From Pseudofrankia sp. DC12 (GTDB lineage Bacteria; Actinomycetota; Actinomycetes; Frankiales; Frankiaceae): a stretch of 64,000 nucleotides of DNA. The stretch covers positions 6,014,430 to 6,078,429 of the forward strand of contig NZ_KQ031391.1 in NCBI RefSeq assembly GCF_000966285.1. Direction: 5' to 3'. How positions within the stretch are numbered: the stretch's first letter is position 1; each line of letters starts with the position of its first letter. Made by a program: the position numbers and the translations under genes. Below are positions 35,804 through 44,744 of the stretch, piece by piece. The notes below the pieces were generated by a model, which had not been told where the DNA came from, made no database searches, and saw nothing but the letters and a program-made list of their open reading frames with translations.

Positions 35804-36340
35804 TCAGACCAGGCCAGGCCGCGCCGCGGCGGCCAGCGGCGGCAGTTGCTCGGCCAGCCGCTCCCAGGGGAACGGCAGGCCGGTCGCGGCGGGGTCGAAG
35901 ACGACCCGGATACCCCAGGACCGCAACGTCGTCAGGGCGGCGACAAACGCCGGGTGACGGGCCAGCGGCCCATTGACGGCCGGCACCAACAGGATCGGCT
36001 TCCCGGCACCGAGCCCCTCGTTGAGCAGTCCGAGCGCGAGGGTGTCGGAGATACCGGCGGCCAGCTTGTTCACCGTGTTGAACGTCGCCGGTACCACGGC
36101 GAAGGCGTCCGCGGGCGGCAGCACGTCGGGCTCCTCCGGCCGCTTGTACTCGGAGCGGACGGGATGGCCGGTCAGCCGCGCGAGCAGGCCGGCGTCGACG
36201 AACTTGGTGCCGTCCGGGGTCGCGAGCACACAGACGTCCCAGCCGGCGGCGATCGCCTGCTCGACGAACGGCACGAGCCCGACCGCGGGCTGCCCACCAC
36301 ACACGACGACGTAGAGGACCCCGAGCTCGGGTCTGGTCAC
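35804..36340 (-). CDS. Flavoprotein, Dfp/PPC-decarboxylase-like
   Basis: 178 residues of the HFCD flavoprotein fold: [13 protein letters not shown], the nucleotide-binding area [14 protein letters not shown], the clamp [20 protein letters not shown] and [19 protein letters not shown] decarboxylase-type enzymes have His and Asn at the active site; here PATFNT and PAVNG fill these places. It could be a cysteine-decarboxylase-like tailoring enzyme or a small-molecule flavoprotein; no peptide precursor is nearby. The start at 36340 was accepted with GGAG upstream. Confidence 0.82.
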   Translation of the reverse strand: MTRPELGVLYVVVCGGQPAVGLVPFVEQAIAAGWDVCVLATPDGTKFVDAGLLARLTGHPVRSEYKRPEEPDVLPPADAFAVVPATFNTVNKLAAGISDTLALGLLNEGLGAGKPILLVPAVNGPLARHPAFVAALTTLRSWGIRVVFDPAATGLPFPWERLAEQLPPLAAAARPGLV

Positions 36341-36379
36341 GCGGGCAGCTCCGATCAGGTCGTGGGCCGGTGGCCGCTG

Positions 36380-37138
36380 TCAGGCGTGGGCCTTCCCGTA
36401 GAAGGCCTCGGTGATGTACGGGACGTGGACGTGGCCGTCCTTCTCGTGCCGCGCGGCCAGCGCGCGGACCCGGTGCAGGAACAACGAGCCGACCGCCGCG
36501 ATCGCGCGCTGCGCCTGAGCTGACGAGGAGCTCATCGTGACGAACTCGTCGATGGTGAGCGGCTGCAACCAGGCCTGCTCGCCGTGCGTCACCTCGTCGA
36601 ACGTGCTGGCGAGTTCGCCTTCGACGTCGATCGGCCGGAAGCCGTGGCTGTGGAACGGCGACAGCTCCGCTACGAGGTCCTCGTAGTCACCGGCCAGGCC
36701 GCCCGCGCGCAGGTCGCGGTTGTTCTGGATGACCAGGCAGATCCCACCGGGGCGCAGCGCGCCCGCCGCCGCGGCGCGGAACGCCGGGCGGTCCATCCAC
36801 TGGTAGCTCTGCGCGGCGGTGACGAGGTCGACGCCGCTGAACGTCGCCAGATGCTGCTCGGCGTTGCCCTTGGTCCAGCTGACCTCGGGGAACTTCACCC
36901 GGCCGAGCTCGACCATCTCGCCCGAGACGTCGACGGCGTGGACGTCGGCCCCGGCCGGGAGCAGCGGCAGCAGCGCCTCGAGCGCGATCCCGGTCCCGGC
37001 GCCCGCGTCGACGACGGTGGGCCGGGCGTCCGCCGGCAGGAGGCTGACGGCGTGGCTGAAAAGCTCGACCGGGTAACGAGGCCGGGTTCGCTCGTAGCTG
37101 TCAGCTAGCCCGTCGAGTCTGGCGGAAGGGGTGGCCAT
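36380..37138 (-). CDS. Class I SAM-dependent methyltransferase
   Basis: 252 residues: motif I VVDAGAGTGIALEALLP, motif II VHAVDVSGEMVELGRVKFP, then AQSYQWMDRPAF and LRPGGICLVIQNN. The DSYERTRPRYP opening is typical of Methyltransf_11 proteins that act on small molecules. Forty bases separate it from the flavoprotein, and both point left, so they may share a transcript. Substrate unknown. Confidence 0.88.
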   Translation of the reverse strand: MATPSARLDGLADSYERTRPRYPVELFSHAVSLLPADARPTVVDAGAGTGIALEALLPLLPAGADVHAVDVSGEMVELGRVKFPEVSWTKGNAEQHLATFSGVDLVTAAQSYQWMDRPAFRAAAAGALRPGGICLVIQNNRDLRAGGLAGDYEDLVAELSPFHSHGFRPIDVEGELASTFDEVTHGEQAWLQPLTIDEFVTMSSSSAQAQRAIAAVGSLFLHRVRALAARHEKDGHVHVPYITEAFYGKAHA

Positions 37139-37367
37139 GCCGACGATGATCCTCGGGCGGCGGCCCAGCCCTGGACGCGGGGCAGCTGACGGTGTCGGTG
37201 ATCACATCCTGGTGGCCGGAGGCCGGGCGGGCGGCCCGGCGGGGGAGCCCCAGGCCTGTTCACCCGCCTGCGGCGGCACCAGGCAGCCGGCTGAGCGCGG
37301 TCCGGGCGCGCTCGGCGACCACGGCGACGCGGTCCGTCCGGGTACGGAATGTGGGAGCGTGGTAGTC

Positions 37368-38174
37368 GTGACCGACCGGCTTCCACTGTTTACCGGAATC
37401 GAACTGCTGGCCCCGGCCCGGCTGCGCCTGGAGCCCGCGGACCCGCCCCCGTTGTCGGCCGCCGACCAGGCCGCCGTCGACGACGCGTGGGACGAAGCCG
37501 TGCGGGCCAAGCCGTCCCTGTTCGACGGCCCGGTGGCGGCGTCCGGCGGGCTGCGCTGGGCGCCGGACGAGGCGGGCACCCTGGTGCTCACCTGGCTGCG
37601 GGCGACCTACCGCCGCTACGTGCCGCCCCGGACGCCCGGCTCCGCCCGCTGGCTGCCACATCTGTTCGTCAGCGTCCTGCAACCGACGGACGACGGGTCG
37701 CTGCTGGTCGGGCGGATGGCGTCCTGGACGTCCTCGCCGGGCCGCTGGCAGCTGCCGAGCGGCACCGGCGAGCCGCCCGCGGCCGTCGGCGACTCCCTGG
37801 AGGTCGCCGACCTGCGGGCGCTGGCCGCCCGCGAGCTGCGTGAGGAGACCGGTACCGAGACCCCCGCGGCCGGCCTGCGGCTGTGGCGGCTCAGCCGCGG
37901 CCGGCAGGGCGACGTCGGTGCCCTGTTCGTGGCGCCGCCCCGGCCGGCGGCCGTGCTGCGGGACAGCTACGCGGCCCTGGTGGACGCCGAGCGTGCGGCG
38001 GGCCAGGAGCCCGAGCTGGACCGCATCGCCTTCGTCGGCGTGGACGCCGACCTTGCCTCATTCGACGACCCTCGGGGGGACGTCGACCCGATCCTGGGCG
38101 CCTTCCGGCGGGACGCGCGGGACCTGGCGACGATCCTCGGCCCGGTCGGCTCCGCGCTGCCGAACGGCAGGTAG
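37368..38174 (+). CDS. NUDIX hydrolase
   Basis: 268 residues. The Nudix box is visible as AARELREETGTE with the metal-binding REEtG core, about residue 165; an extra N-terminal region of about 90 residues (DRLPLFTGIELLAPARL) precedes the NUDIX fold. It should cleave a nucleoside diphosphate linked to another moiety. Long NUDIX proteins of this kind are common in actinobacteria and unassigned. GTG 37368, with GGGAG about ten bases upstream, was chosen over an earlier frame opening. Confidence 0.87.
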   Translation: MTDRLPLFTGIELLAPARLRLEPADPPPLSAADQAAVDDAWDEAVRAKPSLFDGPVAASGGLRWAPDEAGTLVLTWLRATYRRYVPPRTPGSARWLPHLFVSVLQPTDDGSLLVGRMASWTSSPGRWQLPSGTGEPPAAVGDSLEVADLRALAARELREETGTETPAAGLRLWRLSRGRQGDVGALFVAPPRPAAVLRDSYAALVDAERAAGQEPELDRIAFVGVDADLASFDDPRGDVDPILGAFRRDARDLATILGPVGSALPNGR

Positions 38175-38259
38175 GCGGAGCCGGGCGCCGCTGCCCTGAT
38201 GGCCCCCGGTCCGCCCCGGCGTCCGAGCGCCGTACCGGCCGGCGCCGCGCCGCGGGCGA

Positions 38260-38529
38260 TCAGGTGGGCCGGTCGCTCGCCGCTATCCCGACCAGCCCGC
38301 CGAGGACGGTCCCGATCACGACCGGGAAGCCGTCTGGCACCTCTTTGTTCATCAGCACCATGGCGATCCAGCCTCCGATGGAGGCGAGCATGGCCACCCC
38401 GAGCAGGCACAGCACGACGAAGCGCGGCTCGCGGTACCTGCGGGCTGCGGCCGCCGTCGCCGGCGGGCCCGGCGCGACCGCCGGGCTTCCAGCGAGGTCG
38501 AGTGGTTTCGCGGCCTCCGTGGGCGACAT
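38260..38529 (-). CDS. Small two-TM membrane protein, unrecognised
   Basis: 89 residues. After a short, Pro/Ala-rich start come two helices (FVVLCLLGVAMLASIGGWIA, then VVIGTVLGGLVGIAAS). ATG 38529 is preceded by GGAGG; a longer frame up to 38598 lacks an RBS. No family recognised. It lies between the convergent NUDIX gene and the MarR gene. Confidence 0.55.
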   Translation of the reverse strand: MSPTEAAKPLDLAGSPAVAPGPPATAAAARRYREPRFVVLCLLGVAMLASIGGWIAMVLMNKEVPDGFPVVIGTVLGGLVGIAASDRPT

Positions 38530-38626
38530 CCGTCCTCCGTCTCGACGCACGGGGTCACGCCGTCCCGTGCGTGCCGGAATGGCGCGACCCGGCCCCACCA
38601 GCCGAAATCGCCAGCAGCCTAGCCGA

Positions 38627-39199
38627 TCAGTCGGAACCGGGCGGCTCGGTGGGTATCCGCGGGCGCATCGCCTCGGGGATCGCGGGCTCGGCCTCGAGGA
38701 CCCGCATCAGCAGGCCCAGCAGCTGGCGCTGCTCGTCCGGCGACAGCACCCGCATCGACGGCGGCGGCACCGCGAGGAGCTCCTGAGCCTCCGCGAGCAC
38801 CTGGCGGCCCTCGCCGGTCACCACCACGGTCTTAGCCCGCCGGTCGGTCGGGTGCGGCTCGCGGCGGGCGACACCGCGGCGTTCCAGCAGGTCGACGACG
38901 CTGGTCAGGTAGGACGGGTCGTGCCGGAACGTCTCGACCAGCTCGCGCATCGGGCGGGGGCCGTCGGACAGCACGAGCAGGACCTTCAGGGCGGCCGGCG
39001 TAAGGTCCATAGCCTGGCAGACGGTGTGCATCCGGGCGGGCGCCGCGCCCCCGAACGTCAGGGCCAGCATGGCCCGCCAGGCCTCCCTGGCGAAGGCATC
39101 CCGATCCGCGACGGCCGGGCCCGCCCCCGCGCGCGTGGCCGCCGCCGGCGCGGTCACGTCGGCCCCCTCGCTGGGGGTCTGCCCGGCGGCTTCGATCAT
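38627..39199 (-). CDS. MarR-family regulator of the adjacent efflux pump
   Basis: 190 residues with a winged helix (LTPAALKVLLVLSDGPRPMR, HDPSYLTSVVDLLERRGVAR, DRRAKTVVVTGEGRQVLA), the classic MarR recognition helix and wing. It is divergent from the MFS gene by about 250 bases, so it probably represses that pump until a drug or phenolic ligand binds. ATG 39199 was used; the frame runs to 39268 but over promoter DNA. Confidence 0.92.
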   Translation of the reverse strand: MIEAAGQTPSEGADVTAPAAATRAGAGPAVADRDAFAREAWRAMLALTFGGAAPARMHTVCQAMDLTPAALKVLLVLSDGPRPMRELVETFRHDPSYLTSVVDLLERRGVARREPHPTDRRAKTVVVTGEGRQVLAEAQELLAVPPPSMRVLSPDEQRQLLGLLMRVLEAEPAIPEAMRPRIPTEPPGSD

Positions 39200-39254
39200 G
39201 TCTCGATCGTAGCGGGTGCGCGCCGGAGAAAGTGTCGTTGTGACGACGATATAT

Positions 39255-39283
39255 TTGACACATCTCAACGAAGGTCGGATGCT
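39255..39283 (+). promoter_or_regulatory. Promoter of the MFS gene
   Basis: TTGACA (39255-39260), a perfect -35, and GATGCT (39278-39283) are separated by 17 bases. AT-rich GATATATTTGACAC overlaps the -35 and is a plausible MarR site. Confidence 0.55.
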
Positions 39284-39445
39284 GGGCGACGAGCAGACGT
39301 CATCCCCTCAGGCCGCCAGGCCGCCGGAGCGGATGAGGCCGCGGCGCACGGCGGGCCGGCCAGCAGGCCGAGCCGCCGGGAGCGCCCGTGACCGACCTCC
39401 GCCCGTGCCGCCGTCACCGGCGGCCACATTCCAGGGAGCAACTTC

Positions 39446-41020
39446 GTGTCCGACCAACCTGACGCGGCCTCGCCGCCGGCGACAGCCACAGCGCCTGGGC
39501 CCGTCCTAGACGACGGCAAGCTCGACCCGGCGCTGCTGCGCCTCTGCGGCACCGTGATGCTCGGCGCGATCATGGTCATTCTTGACACCACGATCGTGTC
39601 CGTCGCGATCCGGGACCTCGGCAAGGAGTTCAACACCTCCCTGTCGACGATCTCCTGGGTCACCACCGGCTACCTGCTGGCCCTCGCCGTCGTCATCCCG
39701 CTGACCGGCTGGGCCGTCGAGCGCTTCGGCGCCACGCGTATGTGGAACATCTCGCTGACGATGTTCATCGTCGGCAGCGCCCTGTGCGGCCTCGCCTGGT
39801 CCGCCCCGGTGCTGGTCGCCTTCCGGGTGCTGCAGGGCCTCGGCGGCGGCATGATCATGCCGATCTGCATGACGCTGCTGGCCCGGTCCGCCGGTCCGAC
39901 CCGGATCAACCGGGTGATGAGCATCATCGGCGTGCCGACCCTGATCGCCCCGGTCCTCGGCCCGGTGATCGGCGGCCTCGTCGTCGACAACCTCAGCTGG
40001 CGCTGGATCTTCTACGTCAACCTGCCGATCGGCGCGCTCGCGCTGTTCCTGTCGTGGCGGGTGCTGCCGCGCGACGACCGCGGCTCGTCGAGCAACCGGC
40101 TTGACCTGGCCGGCCTCGCGCTCATCTCGCCCGGCCTCGCCGGCGTGGTCTACGGCCTGTCCGAGGCCGGCAACGGCGGCGGCTTCGGCAGCCTGAAGGT
40201 CGAGCTCAGCATCATCGTCGGCCTGGTGCTGCTGGTGGCCTTCGTCCTGCACGCGCTGCGCGGGCAGAACCAGAACCCGTTGCTGGACATGAAGCTCTTC
40301 AGGAACAAGGACTTCAGTCTGGCCAGCGTCGCCACGTTCGTGATCGGCGCGATGCTGTTCGGCGCGCTGTTCCTGCTTCCGCTCTACTACCAGGTGGACC
40401 GCGGGCTGAGCGCGTCGCGCGCCGGTCTGCTGCTGGCGCCGCAGGGCCTCGGCGCTATGATCGCCATGTCCATCTCGGGCCGGATCGCCGACAGGCGGGG
40501 GCCGGGCGCCGTCGTGCCGGTCGGCATGGCACTCGCGCTGATCGGCACCATCCCGTTCACGATGGTCGGCGGCCACACGAACGAGGGCTGGCTCGCGGCG
40601 GTGCTGTTCGTGCGCGGCCTCGGCTTCGGCGCGGCGATGATGCCGGCGATGGCCGCAGCCTACGCCACGCTCGCGCCGAGCGCGGTGCCGCGGGCGACCA
40701 CGACGCTGAACATCCTGCAGCGCGTCGGCGGCTCCGTCGCCACCGCGCTGGTCGCCGTCGAGCTCCAGCACAACATCGCCAGGCGGCTGCCCGGTGTCGG
40801 CGGTGGCGAGGGCACGCTCGCGGTGACCGGGGTCAAGCTCTCGGGCCCCGTCACGGACAAGGTCGCCGCGGCCTTCGGCGCCACCTTCTGGTGGGTCATC
40901 GCCCTGTCCGCGCTCGGTTTCGTCGCGAGCCTCTTCCTGCCCCGCATCTCCACACCGGCGGCCGTCACCGCGCCGGCGGCCCCGCCCGCGCCCGCTCGGG
41001 AGCCCGTCGCGGTCGACTGA
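39446..41020 (+). CDS. MFS multidrug exporter, DHA2 (14-TM) type
   Basis: 524 residues, fourteen hydrophobic helices. The opening LDTTIVSVAIRDLGKEFNTS and ITGY-type turn, ALVVDNLSWRWIFYVNLPIG and VLQGLGGGMIMPICMTLLAR are signatures of the EmrB/QacA family of proton-driven drug exporters. Start GTG 39446 with AGGGAG upstream. A divergent MarR repressor and a strong terminator bracket it. A second such gene starts at the right edge of the window. Confidence 0.93.
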   Translation: MSDQPDAASPPATATAPGPVLDDGKLDPALLRLCGTVMLGAIMVILDTTIVSVAIRDLGKEFNTSLSTISWVTTGYLLALAVVIPLTGWAVERFGATRMWNISLTMFIVGSALCGLAWSAPVLVAFRVLQGLGGGMIMPICMTLLARSAGPTRINRVMSIIGVPTLIAPVLGPVIGGLVVDNLSWRWIFYVNLPIGALALFLSWRVLPRDDRGSSSNRLDLAGLALISPGLAGVVYGLSEAGNGGGFGSLKVELSIIVGLVLLVAFVLHALRGQNQNPLLDMKLFRNKDFSLASVATFVIGAMLFGALFLLPLYYQVDRGLSASRAGLLLAPQGLGAMIAMSISGRIADRRGPGAVVPVGMALALIGTIPFTMVGGHTNEGWLAAVLFVRGLGFGAAMMPAMAAAYATLAPSAVPRATTTLNILQRVGGSVATALVAVELQHNIARRLPGVGGGEGTLAVTGVKLSGPVTDKVAAAFGATFWWVIALSALGFVASLFLPRISTPAAVTAPAAPPAPAREPVAVD

Positions 41021-41035
41021 CGCGGCCGCACCTGC

Positions 41036-41079
41036 CAGCGATCCTCGGCCCGGACGTTCGTCCGGGCCGAGGATCGCTG
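41036..41079 (+). terminator. 20-bp perfect hairpin after the MFS gene
   Basis: 41036-41055 pairs without mismatch to 41060-41079 around GTTC, followed by TGTTTCCC. It starts 15 bases after the stop of the exporter. Confidence 0.85.
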
Positions 41080-41149
41080 TGTTTCCCAGGAGGGAGGAGA
41101 GGCGGCCAGCTGGTCGGGACTGGGTCGTCCTCGATCAGGGCCGGCAGCA

Positions 41150-41362
41150 GCCCGGGCGCCGACCTTGCCTGGCGGTGCGGCGCGGCCGGGCTGTACCGCG
41201 AGGTCGCCGACGAGCTGGTCAAGGCCGGCGAGCCGCTCGTCCCGCCCACGCCGAGCGCTACCAGCCTCACCTTCACCGAGCGGCAGATCATGGACCGTCG
41301 TGTCGCCGGCGCCAGCGAGCAGGAGATCGCCGAGGCGCTGTTCCTCGCCCCCGAGGGCTGTC
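41150..41362 (+). pseudogene. LuxR-type regulator C-terminal fragment
   Basis: DLAWRCGAAGLYREVADEL is followed by LTFTERQIMDRRVAGASEQE and IAEALFLAPE, the first three quarters of a LuxR helix-turn-helix (normally ...REIAxxLFLSxxTVxxHL). It ends exactly where the TTGAGGTCGAC palindrome begins. No start or stop fits; it is a stub. Confidence 0.5.
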
Positions 41363-41384
41363 TTGAGGTCGACGTCGACCTCAA
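41363..41384. promoter_or_regulatory. Perfect 22-bp palindrome (site A)
   Basis: Half-site TTGAGGTCGAC is followed immediately by its exact reverse complement. It lies 317 bases before the binding-protein start, next to ATTGCGATACATT, a possible -10 region. See the related sites at 46878, 49974 and 54937. Confidence 0.5.
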
Positions 41385-41700
41385 CATTGCGATACATTGC
41401 CCCGCGTCAGGCCCTGTCCGTTCCACGATCTCGGGGCTGGCGCACCCGCGGGCGCCGGTCCTCAGGCCGGGGCGTCCCGCGCCGCAAGATTGGAGTTCTG
41501 ACGCCCCTACTTAACACCGTGGGCGCCCGGCCCGGTCACGCGGGCGGCCCCACCGGGCCGGCGGGCACCGCCACGGGACCGGCCAGTTCGCTCGAGCAAA
41601 TTTCTCAGGTTCTTGTCAAAGGCGTTCACGCGGACATGCCACGGTTGTCGCGGATTTGCCGTTGAAGTTTCCCGGAATATCAATCAGGAGTGGCCAGGAA

Positions 41701-42948
41701 ATGCGTTCGAGGTCAAGAAATGCTCTTGTCGCGATGGCTGCCGCGAGCGTTCTCGCCGCAGTCGCGGGATGCGGCTCCAGTTCCGGTGGAACGGCCGGGG
41801 GAGCCTCGGGAGGCCCGGCCAAGTCGATTGTCATCGGGCTGTTGACGGACCAGACCGGCCCCGCGGCGTCCGCGGCCCGGACGAGCGTGGACGGCATGAA
41901 GGCCGGCGTCCAGTACGCGGCCCGTAACGGATACAACATCCGTTACGTCGTGGGTGACACGGCCACTAACCCGACGACCGCGCTGACCGCGGCCCAGAAG
42001 ATGGTCACCCGTGACCACGTGACCGCGGTCATCGCCCTCTCGGCGCTGACCTTCACGACGTCCGCCTACTTTACCCAGCACAACGTGCCGGTTCTGGGTA
42101 ATGGGCAGGACGGCCCTGAGTGGATCACTGCTCCGAACATGTTCTCCGTGGTGGGCGCACTGAACACCACCAAGGTCGCCACGACCGTGGGCACGTTCTT
42201 CAAGGCCCAGGGCGTGACCAGCCTCGGCGCCCTCGGCTACGCGATCTCGCCGACGTCCGCGGAAACGGCGAAGGCGGCGGGGGAATCAGCGAAGAAGGCC
42301 GGCATCAAGGTCGGCTACGTGAACGCCGCCATTCCCTTCGGCACGACCGACATCGGTCCTGTCGCGCTGGCGATGAAGAGCGCCGGCGTCGACGGGCTGG
42401 CCCTGCAGATCGATCCCAACACGAGCTTCGCGCTCATCACGGCGCTTCGTGACCAGGGCGTCGACATCAAGGCCGCGCTGCTGCCGACCGGGTACGGCGG
42501 CGACCTTCTCGGGGCCGGCCCGGGGGCGCTCAACGACGCGCAGGGCGCGTTCTTCGGCCTGCAGTTCGAGCCCATCGAGATGCAGACCGCGGCGACCAAG
42601 CAGTTCGCGGCCGACCTCAAGGCCGGCGGCGTCTCCGGCGCGCCGACCTACGCCATGTACAGCAGCTACGTCTCCGTGGGACTGCTGGTCCAGGCCCTGA
42701 AGGCGACCGGCGGCGCCACCGCGCCGGCCGGCCTGATCAAGGCGCTGTCCAGCATCCACGACTTCACCGCGCTCGGCCTGTTCGGTGACCACAAGCTCGA
42801 CATCAACGACCGCAAGAGCAGCGTCGGCGGCGTCGACAACTGCCTGTGGGTCACGAAGCTCGAGGGCAAGGTGTTCACGCCGGTCAAGAACGCCTCGCCG
42901 GTCTGCGGCTCGGTGATCGACGGCGTGACCGTGTCCGCCTCGTCCTGA
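41701..42948 (+). CDS. ABC transporter substrate-binding lipoprotein (branched-chain amino acid type)
   Basis: 415 residues: a basic start, signal helix and lipobox LAAVAGCG (Cys about residue 21), then a type I periplasmic-binding fold (IVIGLLTDQTGPAASAARTS, VGDTATNPTTALTAAQKMV, PVLGNGQDGPEW, LGALGYAISPTSAETAK). The CNCW-like Cys pair near the end (DNCLWV, PVCGS) may form a disulphide. Such proteins bind amino acids, aromatic acids or steroid-like acids for HAAT/LivFGHM permeases, none of which is adjacent. ATG 41701. It opens the catabolic island and may be its uptake component. Confidence 0.9.
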   Translation: MRSRSRNALVAMAAASVLAAVAGCGSSSGGTAGGASGGPAKSIVIGLLTDQTGPAASAARTSVDGMKAGVQYAARNGYNIRYVVGDTATNPTTALTAAQKMVTRDHVTAVIALSALTFTTSAYFTQHNVPVLGNGQDGPEWITAPNMFSVVGALNTTKVATTVGTFFKAQGVTSLGALGYAISPTSAETAKAAGESAKKAGIKVGYVNAAIPFGTTDIGPVALAMKSAGVDGLALQIDPNTSFALITALRDQGVDIKAALLPTGYGGDLLGAGPGALNDAQGAFFGLQFEPIEMQTAATKQFAADLKAGGVSGAPTYAMYSSYVSVGLLVQALKATGGATAPAGLIKALSSIHDFTALGLFGDHKLDINDRKSSVGGVDNCLWVTKLEGKVFTPVKNASPVCGSVIDGVTVSASS

Positions 42949-43003
42949 TCCGGCTGCGGCGCCCGCCGAGCCGGCGCCGCACCGCACCTCCCGAGGTCCC
43001 AGA

Positions 43004-43033
43004 CGACCGCCCAGCCTCCGGGCTGGGCGGTCG
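43004..43033. terminator. Bidirectional 13-bp hairpin
   Basis: CGACCGCCCAGCC (43004-43016) and its complement (43021-43033) close a TCCG tetraloop between the convergent binding-protein and hydratase genes. Confidence 0.75.
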
Positions 43034-43041
43034 ACCCACGT

Positions 43042-44001
43042 TCAGTGGGCGTTCGAGCCTGGGTGGCCGGTGGAGACCTGCTTGAGGGCGGTCTGCGGGA
43101 CGACGTCGAGCTCCGGCAGGTCCGCTCCAGTGACCGCCACCGGGTCGAGGTCGTCGGCCAGCGGTGGGAACTGCGCCTTGCGCTTCGCGAGGAAGCTGGC
43201 CAGGCCCTCGCGGAAGTCCTGGCCCGTGACGGCCACCGCCATGGCCCGGTAGGAGCGTTCCACCGCCGCGGCGAGGTCATCCTGCTGGTCGGTGTGCAGC
43301 TGGTGGCGCAGCAGCGCGAGCGACGTCGGCGAGCAGTTCTCGGCGATGTCGGCGGCGTAGGCGCGGACCGCCGTCGCCAGCTCGCTCGGCTCGACGACCC
43401 GGTTGACCAGGCCCAGCGTCAGCGCCTCGTCCGCGTCGAAGACGCGTGACGACAGCAGCAGGTCGGCCGCCGTCCCGGCTCCGACGAGGCGCGGCAGCAG
43501 CCAGGTGATGCCGAACTCGCCGGCCAGCCCGCGCCGGGCGAAGGCGGTGGTGAAACGGGCCCCGCGGGCGGCGAACCGCACGTCGCACAACAGCGCCTGC
43601 ACCAGGCCCATGCCGGCGCACGCCCCGTTCACCGCCGCGATCATCGGCTTGCGCAGCGCCCACGCCCGGACCGGTGAGCGGCGCCCGGTCAGGTCCAGGC
43701 CGTCGTTCGTGATCCCTTCGAGCCGCCCGCTGTCGACTCCCGGGCAGAAGGTGGTGCCCGCGCCGGTCACGACAACCACCCGGACTCTGGGGTCGCGGTC
43801 GACACGCTCCAGCACCTCGAAGTAGCGCTGTTCCAGCTCCGGGTTCCAGCCGTTGCGCCTTTCCGGGTGGTTCAGGATCACTACGCCGACGCCGTCGGCC
43901 CCGACGTGCAGCGCCACCGGCCCGTCGGTCACCTGCGCGACGTCGCCGTCGACCGGCGTGTAGCCGGTACTGGTCACCTGGGTTTGGTCGCCTGACGTCA
44001 C
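43042..44001 (-). CDS. Enoyl-CoA hydratase/isomerase family protein
   Basis: 319 residues, crotonase fold: GVVILNHPERRNGWNPELEQ, oxyanion-hole region VVTGAGTTFCPGVDSGRLEG, PMIAAVNGACAGMGLVQALL and FARRGLAGEFGITWLLPRLV. One of the two usual catalytic Glu positions is Glu in LAGEFGITW. Typical hydratases are about 260 residues; the extra part is at both ends. It should act in CoA-thioester degradation together with the ligase and dehydrogenases of the island. The start at 44001 is reasonable (MTSGDQTQ). Confidence 0.9.
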   Translation of the reverse strand: MTSGDQTQVTSTGYTPVDGDVAQVTDGPVALHVGADGVGVVILNHPERRNGWNPELEQRYFEVLERVDRDPRVRVVVVTGAGTTFCPGVDSGRLEGITNDGLDLTGRRSPVRAWALRKPMIAAVNGACAGMGLVQALLCDVRFAARGARFTTAFARRGLAGEFGITWLLPRLVGAGTAADLLLSSRVFDADEALTLGLVNRVVEPSELATAVRAYAADIAENCSPTSLALLRHQLHTDQQDDLAAAVERSYRAMAVAVTGQDFREGLASFLAKRKAQFPPLADDLDPVAVTGADLPELDVVPQTALKQVSTGHPGSNAH

Positions 44002-44019
44002 TGTCTCGCTTCCCTCTCG

Positions 44020-44701
44020 CTAGCTGTGCGCGTCCTTGTCGCGAATTCCCAGGGCGGTGAGCCAGATCCGGGTGAGCGCCTCGATCGCGGTGTCGGTGTC
44101 CGCGTCGATCGGGTCGTGGGAGTTGAGGAGCAGCTCGGCGAAGTAGGCGGCCATGCCGCCGAGGGCCTGGGCCGCGTAGTACGGCTCGATGGCCGGGTCG
44201 GCCACGCGGGCCCGCCTGCAGAGCCCGGATCCGCCGCTCGATGGCGTGCGCGAAGGCGTCCTGGCGCTGGAACCTGGTCCGCCAGACCTCGACGTCGATC
44301 GTGGCCAGCTGGTGGATCACCCGCATGATCCCCGCGTTGGCGGCGTAGGTCCGCAGGTAGTGCTCGTTCGCCGCCCGAATCCGGGCGACGGGGTCGTGCG
44401 TGTCCTCCGACGCCGGGTCGACGGTGAGCAGGTCGAGCTCGATGGAGTCGACGAGGGTGCGGAAGATTTCTTCTTTGGAGACGAAGTAGGTGTAGAAGGA
44501 GCCGTGGGAGACGCCGGCCTCGTCGCAGATGTCGGCGACGCGGGCCTGGAGGAAGCCGTCGCGTTCGAAGACGAGGCGGGCCGCGGCCAGCAGCCGGTCC
44601 CTGGTCGCCTGGCGTTCCGGGGAGAGCGCGGCCCGGGCGTCGCGGACCACCTCCAGGTCGACCAGGATCACCGTCCGCCTTCGCTGTGCTCGCTGTTCCA
44701 C
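44020..44701 (-). pseudogene. TetR-family regulator, one-base frameshift
   Basis: N-terminal HTH (RDRLLAAARLVFERDGFLQA, RVADICDEAGVSHGSFYTYF, VSKEEIFRTLVDS) is complete. In the GGGCCC run at 44208-44213 the frame breaks; dropping one C reads RVADPAIEPYYAAQALGGMA and on to the stop at 44020. It sits 18 bases upstream of the hydratase on the same strand and is the natural candidate repressor for the island, so whether it works matters. The start GTG at 44701 is a guess; GTG 44671 is also possible. Confidence 0.75.
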
Positions 44702-44744
44702 GGCAGGTGCCCCCACCGGCGGGCCCCAGGCCCGGTCACACCCC

